In this document: one piece after another, positions 14,973-22,252 of the stretch
Position numbering within the stretch: the stretch's first letter is position 1
How the letters are laid out: every line of letters begins with the position of its first letter
NCBI GenBank assembly: GCA_024644005.1
Contig: JAHELU010000019.1
Coordinates: forward strand, 1-35,023
Reading direction: 5' to 3'
DNA: 35,023 nt
Source of the DNA: Acidimicrobiales bacterium
GTDB lineage: Bacteria > Actinomycetota > Acidimicrobiia > Acidimicrobiales > SZUA-35
The notes under the pieces: model-generated
The model's input: the letters and a program-made list of their open reading frames with translations, nothing else
Databases searched by the model: none
Told to the model about the DNA's origin: nothing
Made by a program: the position numbers and the translations under genes

Positions 14973-15761
14973 ATGGGCCGATTCCATCATCACACCGACG
15001 GCGACGGCCACCAGGATCACGGCCACCACGATCACGGCCACCACGATCGGACCGACGGCGAGCACGATCACCATGGCCTCGGTGACCACAGCGGCTACGA
15101 GACCGGCACCGAGCGGATCATGGTGCTGGAGCAGATCCTCGGCGAGAACGACCGGATCGCCGCCGCCAACAGGGCCGAGCTGGCGGCGAGCGGGATCCGC
15201 TCGGTCAACCTGATGTCGTCCCCGGGTGCGGGCAAGACCACGCTGCTCGCCAAGACGATCCCGGCGCTGGCCGGACGGCTCCGGGTGGGTGTGCTGGAGG
15301 GCGATATCGCCACCAGCCTCGACGCCGACGAGCTGGCCGGGCTCGGGGCCCAGGTGGCGCTGGTGAACACGAGCGCCGGATTCGGTGGCGAGTGCCATCT
15401 CGATGCGGTGATGGTCCGGGCCGGCCTCGACCGACTGGTCCTGGCCGACATCGACCTGCTGCTGATCGAGAACGTCGGCAACCTCGTCTGCCCTGCCGAG
15501 TTCGACGTCGGCCAGGACCGGCGGGCCATGGTCTACGCCATCACCGAGGGCGAGGACAAGCCGCTCAAGTATCCGGTGATGTTCCGGGCCGCCGACGTGG
15601 TCGTTGTGAACAAGCTCGACCTCCTCCCCCATCTCCGGTTCGATCTCGACGAGTTCCATCGCAACCTGACCGAGGTCAACCCCGAGGCCACCGTGGTCGA
15701 GCTCAGCGCCGAGACCGGCGAGGGCCTCGACCGGTGGCTCCACTGGCTGCAGTCGGTCTAG
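14973..15761 (+). CDS. hypB: Hydrogenase maturation GTPase HypB with His-rich N-terminus
   Basis: A 262-residue SIMIBI-class GTPase. Residues 5-39 are a histidine/aspartate-rich nickel-storage stretch (HHH, GHHDHGHHD, HDHH). The G domain has the P-loop SSPGAGKTT (about 82-90), the GECHLDA metal site at the dimer interface, ENVGNLVCPAEFD and NKLDLL for guanine recognition. It delivers nickel with HypA, spending GTP. The ATG at 14973 follows the hypA stop by one base; an upstream in-frame ATG lies inside hypA and lacks the family start. HypB with a His-rich tail can also store nickel or zinc. Confidence 0.95.
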   Translation: MGRFHHHTDGDGHQDHGHHDHGHHDRTDGEHDHHGLGDHSGYETGTERIMVLEQILGENDRIAAANRAELAASGIRSVNLMSSPGAGKTTLLAKTIPALAGRLRVGVLEGDIATSLDADELAGLGAQVALVNTSAGFGGECHLDAVMVRAGLDRLVLADIDLLLIENVGNLVCPAEFDVGQDRRAMVYAITEGEDKPLKYPVMFRAADVVVVNKLDLLPHLRFDLDEFHRNLTEVNPEATVVELSAETGEGLDRWLHWLQSV

Positions 15762-15889
15762 CGCGCTCCTGGATCGCCACCCCGGCACCGATGCGCCGAT
15801 CCGGTCGGTCGGCCCGAAGACCGAGCGAAGCTTCTACGCTTGGCGTCCCGAGCGGATCCGGGGCCAGGATGAGAGGATAGGAGGTCTGC

Positions 15890-16168
15890 ATGCTGTCCCG
15901 GGGAGGAGAACCACGTCAATCGGCAACGGTGACGATCATCCTGGCCATCATCGCCACCCTGTTCTTCGGCACCCTGCTGTTCGTCTTCGGTCGGGATGCG
16001 CTGTGGATCCTGATCATCATCCTGCCCCCGATCTGGATCCCGGCCGTGATGCCATTCGTCTCCGACCCGGATGACGATCAGCGCCAGACCCGGTTCCTCA
16101 TCGGCTCGGTGGTGATCGGTGCGCTGGTGGTCCTCGTGTTCGCCGTGCTGGTCTTCCTGGCCAGCTGA
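15890..16168 (+). CDS. Small membrane protein with three transmembrane segments
   Basis: A 92-residue protein with hydrophobic helices at about 13-33 (TIILAIIATLFFGTLLFVFG), 37-55 (ALWILIIILPPIWIPAVMPFV) and 71-91 (LIGSVVIGALVVLVFAVLVFL), joined by an acidic DPDDDQRQ loop. The ATG at 15890 has an ideal GGAGG six bases upstream. I recognise no family. It is 128 bases downstream of hypB and convergent with the chagasin-like lipoprotein gene, with a tandem repeat in between. The function is unknown. Confidence 0.75.
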   Translation: MLSRGGEPRQSATVTIILAIIATLFFGTLLFVFGRDALWILIIILPPIWIPAVMPFVSDPDDDQRQTRFLIGSVVIGALVVLVFAVLVFLAS

Positions 16169-16182
16169 CCGTCACCAGCTCA

Positions 16183-16295
16183 CCGAGCCGAAGCTGTCTA
16201 CCGGAGCTGCAGCTGTTCACCGGAGCCGAAGCTGTTCACCGGAGCTGAAGCTGTTCACCGGAGCTGAAGCTGTCTACCGGAGCCGAAGCTGTCTC
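16183..16295. repeat. 19-bp tandem repeat, about six copies
   Basis: Units aligned on CCGGAGCYGAAGCTGTTCA begin at 16183, 16201, 16220, 16239, 16258 and 16277; the first unit is one base short. Variants are C/T at the eighth base and TTCA versus TCTA or TCTC at the end. The array lies between two convergent genes, and its last copies encode the C-terminus and stop of the chagasin-like gene. The unit is not a multiple of three. Confidence 0.9.
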
Positions 16296-17056
16296 CCGTC
16301 GTAGTCCACCGCCAGCTCGACGGGTTGCGGCGTCCAGCGGATGCCCTGGTGCTCGTCGAGGGCCAGCGTCAGCCGATCCGGGTTGGCGATCGGGATCGAG
16401 TCGCCGCCGCACTGCGGCGGATAGGACTCCATGAGCACCGCGCACAGCCGGGCCTCGTCACCGTCCCACAGCACCGAGCCCCGCACCGTGACGTCGGTGG
16501 CCTCGTCGCCGGCCAGCAGGTCGGCGATCTGCAGAACGGGGCCGGCGACGGCGGTGGCGGTGGCCGGGACCTCCTGGTCTGCCCGATCGGGCGGCCACGG
16601 GACACCGTCGACCGAGACGATGTACTCCACGATCCGCTCGGGGATCGGGGGGTCGTCGAACAGTCGCAGGTACTCCAGGCGGACGATGCCGGCTCCCGGG
16701 CCAGACGCCACGAACTCGAACACCTCGACGCCGGGCCGGCCGACCACGTCATCGTCGTCCGGTGGGGGCTCGTAGCGAGTGGCCAGCAGGTCGACGGCGT
16801 CCGGCATCGACCGCCGATCGAGCGCCCACTGGTAGCCGGTGCTGGGGTTCGACTCGAGTCGGAGCTGGAACCGGTCCCCGGTGGCCAGCGCCAGCTGGGT
16901 GCCGCTGTCGGCATCGGTCAGCACCGGAAGCTCGGCTGCAGCGTCGCCTCCGTCGTCGCCGCAACCGGCGAGCAACAGGGCGCCGCCGGCGACGATCGAC
17001 AACAGGAGCTGGGAGGTGGACCGTCCAGCGATCGGCGACCGACGCCGACCACTCAC
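16274..17056 (-). CDS. Chagasin-like (I42) protease-inhibitor lipoprotein
   Basis: A 260-residue lipoprotein. The signal peptide ends in lipobox LLLAGC (Cys near residue 31). The following domain has the chagasin/I42 features: GDRFQLRLESNPSTGYQW (the NPxTGYxW inhibitory loop), GRPGVEVFEFVASGPGAGIVRLEYLR and a final IVEYIVSVDG strand. Chagasin-type proteins inhibit papain-like cysteine proteases. A second C-terminal segment, VRGSVLWDGDEARLCAVLMESYPPQCGG, looks like a separate conserved actinobacterial region of unknown role. The GTG start at 17056 overlaps the TGA of the upstream USP gene. The last residues (RQLRLR) and stop are encoded by the 19-bp tandem repeat, so the original C-terminus may have been replaced. 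Confidence 0.82.
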   Translation of the reverse strand: MSGRRRSPIAGRSTSQLLLSIVAGGALLLAGCGDDGGDAAAELPVLTDADSGTQLALATGDRFQLRLESNPSTGYQWALDRRSMPDAVDLLATRYEPPPDDDDVVGRPGVEVFEFVASGPGAGIVRLEYLRLFDDPPIPERIVEYIVSVDGVPWPPDRADQEVPATATAVAGPVLQIADLLAGDEATDVTVRGSVLWDGDEARLCAVLMESYPPQCGGDSIPIANPDRLTLALDEHQGIRWTPQPVELAVDYDGRQLRLR

Positions 17057-17844
17057 GGGTGGTGGAAGACGACCACGGGACGATCGCTCTTCCGCAGGAG
17101 CGACGCCGCCGTTCGGCCCAGGACCCGGCCACCGAGGTTCTGGTCCCGCCGTTGGCCGACCACGATCATCGACGCCTCGAGCTCGGCGGCCCTCGCCAGC
17201 AGTTCCGCACCGGGGTCGCCATCTCGAACGTGGAGCGGCGGCACGGGTCCCACGTCGGCGTCGAGCTCGGCGAACACATCTTCCTCGACCGGCTCCCGGA
17301 GACGACCGACACATACCGCCTCCAGGTCGACATCGAGCCGTCCGGCGAGTGCCGACGACCACGCCACGATGTCCAGGTGGGGGTTGGCCGCATCGAAACC
17401 GACCACGATCGGCGCCGTGGCCACCGGTCCTCCTCCTGCGTGCACGACCGCCACCGGGCAGGGTGAGCGGAAGGTCACGTGCTGGGTGATGCGGCCGACA
17501 GCCGCCACCGGGACGAGGCCGTGGTGGGCACCGAGCACGACCAGCCCGGCCCCGGTCGTCTCGGCCGCCTCGACAACGGCGGGCCCGACCGGACCCGAGA
17601 GAACCACGTTGCCGAGTCGATCGGCCGGTAGCCCTGCCGATTCGGCGCCGATGGCCCATTCCTTCACCCGTAGCTCGGCCGCAGCCGCTGCACTGTCGGG
17701 CCCACCCGGTTGGTCGCCGACCGAATAGGCGTGCGCGACGACGAGCGAGCCGCCGAGGCCGCTGGCCAACGATCCGGCCCAGAGCAGGGCGCGCTCGGCC
17801 TCCGCAGACCCATTGTGTCCGATCAGTATCGGATCGAGGTGCAT
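17053..17844 (-). CDS. Universal stress protein with two USP domains
   Basis: A 263-residue tandem USP protein. The first domain starts DPILIGHNGSAEAERALLWA and contains VVLGAHHGLVPVAAVGRITQHV. The second starts PIVVGFDAANPHLDIVAW and ends MIVVGQRRDQNLGGRVLGRTAASLLRKSDRPVVVF. The glycine pattern after V-x-G resembles the ATP-binding loop but with GR instead of GS. The ATG at 17844 has GGGAGGA upstream. A perfect 16-bp inverted repeat made of two DosR-like boxes lies 69-117 bases upstream; in mycobacteria many USP genes belong to the DosR hypoxia regulon. Its stop overlaps the start of the chagasin-like gene (GTGA), so both may be co-induced. Confidence 0.9.
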   Translation of the reverse strand: MHLDPILIGHNGSAEAERALLWAGSLASGLGGSLVVAHAYSVGDQPGGPDSAAAAAELRVKEWAIGAESAGLPADRLGNVVLSGPVGPAVVEAAETTGAGLVVLGAHHGLVPVAAVGRITQHVTFRSPCPVAVVHAGGGPVATAPIVVGFDAANPHLDIVAWSSALAGRLDVDLEAVCVGRLREPVEEDVFAELDADVGPVPPLHVRDGDPGAELLARAAELEASMIVVGQRRDQNLGGRVLGRTAASLLRKSDRPVVVFHHP

Positions 17845-18221
17845 CGACTGTCCTCCCGACGGGCGGACGGGCGCCGTCGATCCACAACCTAACGGGGACC
17901 GACCGGCGGTGGCAGGGGCCAAGGTCCCGGGTCGGGTCCGACAGCGGGACCTTGGCCCCTGGGAACGCTCGTCGAAGGCGACCACGATGACAGCATGACC
18001 CTTCCCAGAAGACTTCGGGCCGTCGTCGATGTCGGGCGGGCCATCACGCGAAAGGCCCGGAGATACCCAGCGGACGACAAGATCCACGCTCCCGGCCATC
18101 GCCATCGGGGACCGGCTCCGGTCGAGGACCAGCCGAAGCAGATCGACGCCGAGCCCCGGAGGCACCAAGGCTGGATCAGGACCAGCCACTCCGACAGCCA
18201 GACCCGCCGGTTCCGCCGCTG
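17845..18221. other. Divergent gene-free stretch between USP and isoaspartate methyltransferase genes
   Basis: The interval holds the double DosR-like box and otherwise no clear gene. A 75-codon plus-strand frame (17995-18222) is listed separately as doubtful. The GACTTCGGGCC near 18010 resembles a further box only partly. Confidence 0.5.
17913..17961. promoter_or_regulatory. Two inverted DosR/DevR-like boxes upstream of the USP gene
   Basis: CAGGGGCCAAGGTCCC (17913-17928) and GGGACCTTGGCCCCTG (17946-17961) are perfect inverse complements separated by 17 bases. Each arm read outward is GGGACCTTGGCCCC, 11 of 14 positions of the DosR core GGGACTWWAGTCCC, with the three differences being transitions. 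The arrangement suits cooperative binding of a NarL-type response regulator. A terminator role is less likely, because it stands upstream of genes on both sides. Confidence 0.6.
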
Positions 18222-18222
18222 A
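17995..18222 (+). CDS. Doubtful small ORF preceding the isoaspartate methyltransferase gene
   Basis: A 75-residue Arg-rich frame starting MTLPRRLRAVVDVGRAITRK. Its ATG is 34 bases downstream of the plus-strand DosR-like box, and its stop overlaps the next start (TGATG). These two positional facts favour a real leader gene, but there is no Shine-Dalgarno sequence, no recognisable domain, and the composition could be that of a non-coding frame. Treat as a low-confidence candidate. Confidence 0.2.
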   Translation: MTLPRRLRAVVDVGRAITRKARRYPADDKIHAPGHRHRGPAPVEDQPKQIDAEPRRHQGWIRTSHSDSQTRRFRR

Positions 18223-18926
18223 TGACGGACCGAGCCGCTCCGGTCGGCGACGGGGACCCCTACGAGCGGCGACGACGGGCGATGGTGCAGCACCACGTCG
18301 CCGGGCGGGGCATCACCGACCGCCGAGTGGTGGCGGCGATGAAGCGGGTCCGTCGAGACCGCTTCGTCGCGCCGGCCATGGCCGAGTTCGCCTACGAGGA
18401 CCGGCCGCTGCCCATAGACGCCGAGCAGACGATCAGCCAGCCCTACATCGTTGCCGTGATGGCCGCAGCGGCCGAGATCGAGCCGAAGGATCGGGTGCTC
18501 GAGATCGGCACCGGGTCCGGCTACGGCGCTGCGGTGCTCGGCTGCCTCGCTGAGGAGGTATGGACCGTCGAGCGCCATCACGTGCTGGTGGTGAAGGCCA
18601 GGATTCGCCTCGCTGCAGAGGGATTCTCGAACGTGCACGTCGTCGAGGGTGACGGCTCGCTCGGCTGGCCGGACGCCGCGCCGTTCGACGCCATCGTGGT
18701 CACGGCCAACGCGCCATCGGTCCCGCCGGCCCTGTGCGACCAGTTGGCGGACGGTGGGCGACTGGTGCTCCCCATCGGCCCGCAGCGCGCAAGCCAGGAG
18801 CTGGCCAGGATCCGCCGATCGGGCGATCGGATCACGACCGAGGACCTCGGGTCGGTCCGCTTCGTCCCCCTCGTCGGCGAGGAGGGCTGGCCCCTCGATC
18901 CCCTGCTCATCGCCGAGTCCCCCTGA
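18222..18926 (+). CDS. pcm: Protein-L-isoaspartate O-methyltransferase
   Basis: A 234-residue class I methyltransferase of the Pcm family, which methylates isoaspartyl residues in aged proteins using S-adenosylmethionine and so starts their repair. Typical segments are MKRVRRDRFVAP, YEDRPLPIDAEQTISQPYIVAVM (the QTISQPxxVA signature), the SAM-binding VLEIGTGSGYGAAVLG, and VEGDGSLGWPDAAPFDAIVVTA. The C-terminal FVPLVGEEGW is also usual. No strong Shine-Dalgarno sequence precedes ATG 18222, but family homology begins within about 20 residues. Protein repair fits with the neighbouring USP and DosR-like boxes as a survival function, though control by those boxes is not established because they lie 260 bases away. 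Confidence 0.9.
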   Translation: MTDRAAPVGDGDPYERRRRAMVQHHVAGRGITDRRVVAAMKRVRRDRFVAPAMAEFAYEDRPLPIDAEQTISQPYIVAVMAAAAEIEPKDRVLEIGTGSGYGAAVLGCLAEEVWTVERHHVLVVKARIRLAAEGFSNVHVVEGDGSLGWPDAAPFDAIVVTANAPSVPPALCDQLADGGRLVLPIGPQRASQELARIRRSGDRITTEDLGSVRFVPLVGEEGWPLDPLLIAESP

Positions 18927-18990
18927 GCCCCTTGTCAGCATCCCTTGTCAGCAGGGCCCGGCACAGGGGAGCCCAGCACAGAGCGGGGGA

Positions 18991-19677
18991 CTAACCAGCG
19001 ACCGCCGGGGGCTGGCCGACGACCTCCATCTCGTCGTGGACGCGGCTGATGCCGGGGGCGTGGCTGACCGCACCGAGGATCGCCCGCTTCTCCTGCGCCG
19101 ACTGGGTCGTCCCGGCCAGCGTGACCGAGTCGCCGTCGACGACGACATCGATGTGCGTCGCCTGGTGGGCCGCTCGCCGGCCGAGGGCCTCGGCAATGGC
19201 CCGGCGGACGTCGCCGGTCGACACGTCGGGCTCGACGATCTCGATCCGGTTGAGCACCCCGCGGACGCCGCCGATGTGGCTGACCGCCCGCTCCGCCTCA
19301 CGAGCCTGGGGGGCGGCCACCACCGTGCCGGTCAGGGCCACGAGGCCATCGCTGACCGTGACCGTCAGGTCCTGCTCCGGTACCAGCGCGTCCCAGTTCA
19401 GCACCTGTTCCACGATGCGCTGCAGCTCCTCGTCAGACGGGTGCATCGCCTCGCTCGGCTTCACCGTCACGGCATTGACCAGGTCGTGGACCCCCTCCAC
19501 CGCCCGAGCGGTGTTCTGGGCGACGACCTTCTCGGCGTAACTGCCGACCGTCCCCATCAGGGTGACGACGTGGTCCACCACTTCGACCTCGATCAGCGAC
19601 TCGTCGATCAGGAAGTCGTTGGCCAGCTCGTACTCGACATCGGCCTGCAGTTTCTGGTCATCGGTGAGTCGACGCAT
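18991..19677 (-). CDS. Triple BON-domain protein
   Basis: A 228-residue soluble protein of three BON domains: residues about 7-72 (VEYELANDFLIDESLIEVEVVDHVVTLMGTVGSYAEK), 80-147 (VEQVLNWDALVPEQDLTVTVSDGLVALTGTV) and 152-220 (IAEALGRRAAHQATHIDVVVDGDSVTLAGTT). Each has the V-x-L-x-G-x-V core and a V-x-x-V-x-N/H-like end. No signal peptide is seen, unlike periplasmic OsmY. BON proteins are thought to bind membranes, ligands or partner proteins under stress. The ATG at 19677 is chosen because the first domain begins at once. A DosR-like box lies 35 bases upstream, linking it to the same hypoxia-type control as the USP gene. Confidence 0.88.
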   Translation of the reverse strand: MRRLTDDQKLQADVEYELANDFLIDESLIEVEVVDHVVTLMGTVGSYAEKVVAQNTARAVEGVHDLVNAVTVKPSEAMHPSDEELQRIVEQVLNWDALVPEQDLTVTVSDGLVALTGTVVAAPQAREAERAVSHIGGVRGVLNRIEIVEPDVSTGDVRRAIAEALGRRAAHQATHIDVVVDGDSVTLAGTTQSAQEKRAILGAVSHAPGISRVHDEMEVVGQPPAVAG

Positions 19678-19711
19678 GGCCTGATCGTGCAGGACCGACC
19701 GGCCGGTGGCT

Positions 19712-19726
19712 AGGGCCTTTGGTCCG
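19712..19726 (-). promoter_or_regulatory. DosR/DevR-like box upstream of the BON gene
   Basis: Read on the minus strand the site is CGGACCAAAGGCCCT. Its first 14 bases match 11 positions of the DosR core GGGACTWWAGTCCC. It ends 35 bases before the ATG at 19677, a normal distance for an activator site. Confidence 0.45.
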
Positions 19727-19765
19727 TGCTGCCGGCTCCCCGGTCCCGAGCGAGGCTCGTCGGCG

Positions 19766-20557
19766 TCAAGCCCTGGTGCCGTGGCGGCCGGCCCCCGCCG
19801 CGAACCGGCTGGCCCCCTCCCGGGTCTCCCCCGACCGGATGGTCTCCAGGCCGAGCTCGGTTTCCCGGGCAAGCGCCCGATCGAGAGGGAGCGACCACTG
19901 CTCGTAGCTGGAACGGCGGTCGGACCGCAGGCAGCGGGGTGGCAGTGCGGCCAGTTCGGCCGCCAGGGCAACTGCGGCCTCGAGGGCCGTTCCCGGCGCG
20001 ACGAGTCGGTTGGCCAGTCCCATTCGCTGCGCCTCCTCCCCGGAGACGCCCCGCCCGGTGAGGATCATGTCCAGGGCGTGGGAGTGGCCGATCAGCCGGG
20101 GGAGGCGTATCGTCCCGCCGTCGACCAGCGGCACGCCCCAGCGACGGCAGTAGACCCCGAAGGTCGCGTCGGTGGCCGCCACCCGGAGGTCGCACCACAG
20201 CGCCAGCTCCAGCCCGCCCGCCACTGCGAAGCCCTCGACCGCAGCGATCACCGGCTTGTCGAGCAGCATCCGGCTGACCCCCAAGGGGCCGTCCTCGGTC
20301 ATGTCGTCGTCGACCCGGTTGCCATGACCCTCGGCGATGGCCTTCAGGTCGGCCCCGGCGCAGAAGGTGCCGCTGGCTCCGGTCAGCACCGCCACGGACA
20401 GCTGCTCGTCCTGGTCGAACGCCCGGAACGCCTCGGCCAGCTCCGCTGCTGTCGGTCCGTCGATCGCATTGCGTCGATCCGGCCGATCGATGGTGACGAC
20501 GAGGATGTCGCCGCCGTGGGCCCCCGCCCCGGTCCGGATCTCCCGGTGGACGGTCAC
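19766..20557 (-). CDS. Crotonase-fold protein (enoyl-CoA hydratase/isomerase family)
   Basis: A 263-residue crotonase-family protein. Family motifs are IDRPDRRNAIDG, GTFCAGADLKAIAEG (CoA-binding and oxyanion hole), AAVEGFAVAGGLELALWCDLRVA (second oxyanion Gly and the first catalytic Glu) and GGTIRLPRLIG. At the place of the second catalytic Glu (mitochondrial hydratase Glu164) this protein has Cys in VYCRRWGVPL, a feature of a subgroup whose reaction may not be simple hydration. The GTG start at 20557 overlaps the stop of the acyl-CoA synthetase gene (GTGA), so the pair is an operon for CoA-thioester catabolism. Confidence 0.85.
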   Translation of the reverse strand: MTVHREIRTGAGAHGGDILVVTIDRPDRRNAIDGPTAAELAEAFRAFDQDEQLSVAVLTGASGTFCAGADLKAIAEGHGNRVDDDMTEDGPLGVSRMLLDKPVIAAVEGFAVAGGLELALWCDLRVAATDATFGVYCRRWGVPLVDGGTIRLPRLIGHSHALDMILTGRGVSGEEAQRMGLANRLVAPGTALEAAVALAAELAALPPRCLRSDRRSSYEQWSLPLDRALARETELGLETIRSGETREGASRFAAGAGRHGTRA

Positions 20558-22188
20558 GATCCCCCGTCGGCGTCGGCCAGGAAGAGCTCTCTGGCCGTCG
20601 GATAGTCGGCCTTGCCGTTGGGGGCCCGAGGTATCTCGTCGACGATCACCACCGATTTCGGCAGCTTGAACGACGCCAGGTGCTGCCGGGCCGTGTCCCT
20701 GAGCTCGGCCTCGTCGGCCGTCGCTCCCGGCTCGAGGGAGGCGACCCCGACGACCCGCTCGCCGAACCGCTCGTCCGGCACGCCGAACACCAGGCAGTCC
20801 GCCACCCCGCCGTGGGCCTTGATCGCCTCCTCGACCTCCTCGGGGAAGATCTTCTCCCCGCCGGAGTTGATGCAGTGGGAGCCGCGGCCGAGCAGGGTCA
20901 TCGTGCCGTCGGCCTCGATGGTTGCCCAGTCGCCGGGGAACGACCAGCGGACCCCGTCGATCGTGCGGAACGTCCGCTCCGACTTCTCGGGATCCTTGTA
21001 GTAGCCGATCGGCACGATGCCGCTCGTTGCCACCATCCCGATCTCTCCCGATCCCGGCTCGATCTCCTGGTCGGCCTCGTTGAACACCTTGGTGGTCGGC
21101 TGGGCGGTGAACTTGGCGGTGTCGGTCGACGCACCGGCGGTCGTGATGTTGATCGCCATGCCGCCCTCGGTCGAGCCGAGCACGTCGATCAACATGGCCT
21201 GGGGCAGGTGTTCGAGCAGCGCCTGCTTGACCTCCGTCGACCACATCGCCCCGGACGAGACCAGGATGACCAGGCTGCTGAGGTCGATCTCGGTGCCCTC
21301 TGCGGCGAGCTCCTCCAACCGGCGGACCATGGGCCGGGCGAAGGCGTCGCCGACGATGATCAGCTGGTTGACGCCCTCCCGGGCCACGGTCTGGAGGATG
21401 TCGTCCGCGTCGAAGCTCCGCTCGGCCGACAGCACCGCAGTGGCGCCGAACAGGTGGGGCGCCATCTGCCCGAGCCAGCAGCCCGTCCCGTGCATCAGCG
21501 GCGGACCGGACATCGCCACCATGGCCCTGCCCTCGTCGACCAGCTTCCTGGCCGCCGGGGCCGCCCCCTCGGCGCCCTCGATCGGGTCGAGGCCGAGGAA
21601 CATCGGCATCTGGGCGATGAACTGCTCGGTGAAGTGGCCGACCTCGTACATGACACCCTTCGGCATGCCGGTGGTGCCGCCGGTGTAGAACATGTACGTG
21701 TCCTCCCAGGCCCGTTCGATCCTGGCCGCCGGCTCGTTGGCTGCGAGCACGTCCGGATAGAGCGGGCAGTCGTCGAGCAGCTCGCCGCCGTCGTCGACCT
21801 GGATGGCCAATTTCAGCATCGGTAGCCGGTCCTTGATGCGGGCCAGCCGCTCGCCGAGGCTGGAGTGGAAGACGATCGCCTCGGCGTCGGCGTTCTCCAG
21901 CAGGTAATGGAGCTCCTGGTCGAGGTACCGGTAGTTGACGTTGACCGGCACGCCACGGATCTTCAGCGCCGCGAACTGCGTCTCGACGTACTCGGGACAG
22001 TTGTAGAGGTACATCGCGACCTTGGAGTCCTTGGTCAGGCCGGCATCGAGGAACGCCTGGGCCAGCCGGGCCGATCGGTCCTCGTAGTCCCGCCACGAGA
22101 TCCGGCGGTCACCCTGGACCACTGCGTCGTGGTCGGGCACCGCATCGGCGATCGACTCCCAGATGGTGGCGAAGTGCATCTCCATCAC
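20554..22188 (-). CDS. Acyl-CoA synthetase, FadD19-like
   Basis: A 544-residue ANL-superfamily ligase that activates a carboxylic acid via acyl-AMP to an acyl-CoA. The ATP-binding P-loop is YTGGTTGMPKGVM, followed by GPPLMHGTGCW, the LGSTEGG acceptor region, GDW (FPGDWATIEADGT), LGRGSHCINSGGEKIFPEEVEEAI and a C-terminal PNGKADY with the catalytic Lys. The overall pattern (VNVNYRYLDQEL, FRTIDGVRWSFPGDW) resembles mycobacterial FadD19, which activates steroid side-chain acids, so a steroid or branched substrate is possible but not shown. Codons GTG 22188, ATG 22185 and ATG 22179 are all possible starts. The crotonase gene overlaps its stop. Confidence 0.88.
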   Translation of the reverse strand: MMEMHFATIWESIADAVPDHDAVVQGDRRISWRDYEDRSARLAQAFLDAGLTKDSKVAMYLYNCPEYVETQFAALKIRGVPVNVNYRYLDQELHYLLENADAEAIVFHSSLGERLARIKDRLPMLKLAIQVDDGGELLDDCPLYPDVLAANEPAARIERAWEDTYMFYTGGTTGMPKGVMYEVGHFTEQFIAQMPMFLGLDPIEGAEGAAPAARKLVDEGRAMVAMSGPPLMHGTGCWLGQMAPHLFGATAVLSAERSFDADDILQTVAREGVNQLIIVGDAFARPMVRRLEELAAEGTEIDLSSLVILVSSGAMWSTEVKQALLEHLPQAMLIDVLGSTEGGMAINITTAGASTDTAKFTAQPTTKVFNEADQEIEPGSGEIGMVATSGIVPIGYYKDPEKSERTFRTIDGVRWSFPGDWATIEADGTMTLLGRGSHCINSGGEKIFPEEVEEAIKAHGGVADCLVFGVPDERFGERVVGVASLEPGATADEAELRDTARQHLASFKLPKSVVIVDEIPRAPNGKADYPTARELFLADADGGS

Positions 22189-22252
22189 CGTTTGATATCA
22201 CACCGGACCCGACCCGGCTATCGCCGGGCGGGCCGAGCTCGCTGGTTCGGCG

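Noticed and set aside
12899-14974. Very long minus-strand open frame (691 codons)
   Set aside because: It lies antisense to well-supported genes and its translation is Arg/His/Pro-rich without motifs. It is a by-product of high GC, as are similar long antisense frames at 2257-4032 and 32232-34766.
18007-18022. GACTTCGGGCC as a third DosR-like site near the USP gene
   Set aside because: The outer G and C triplets are not conserved.
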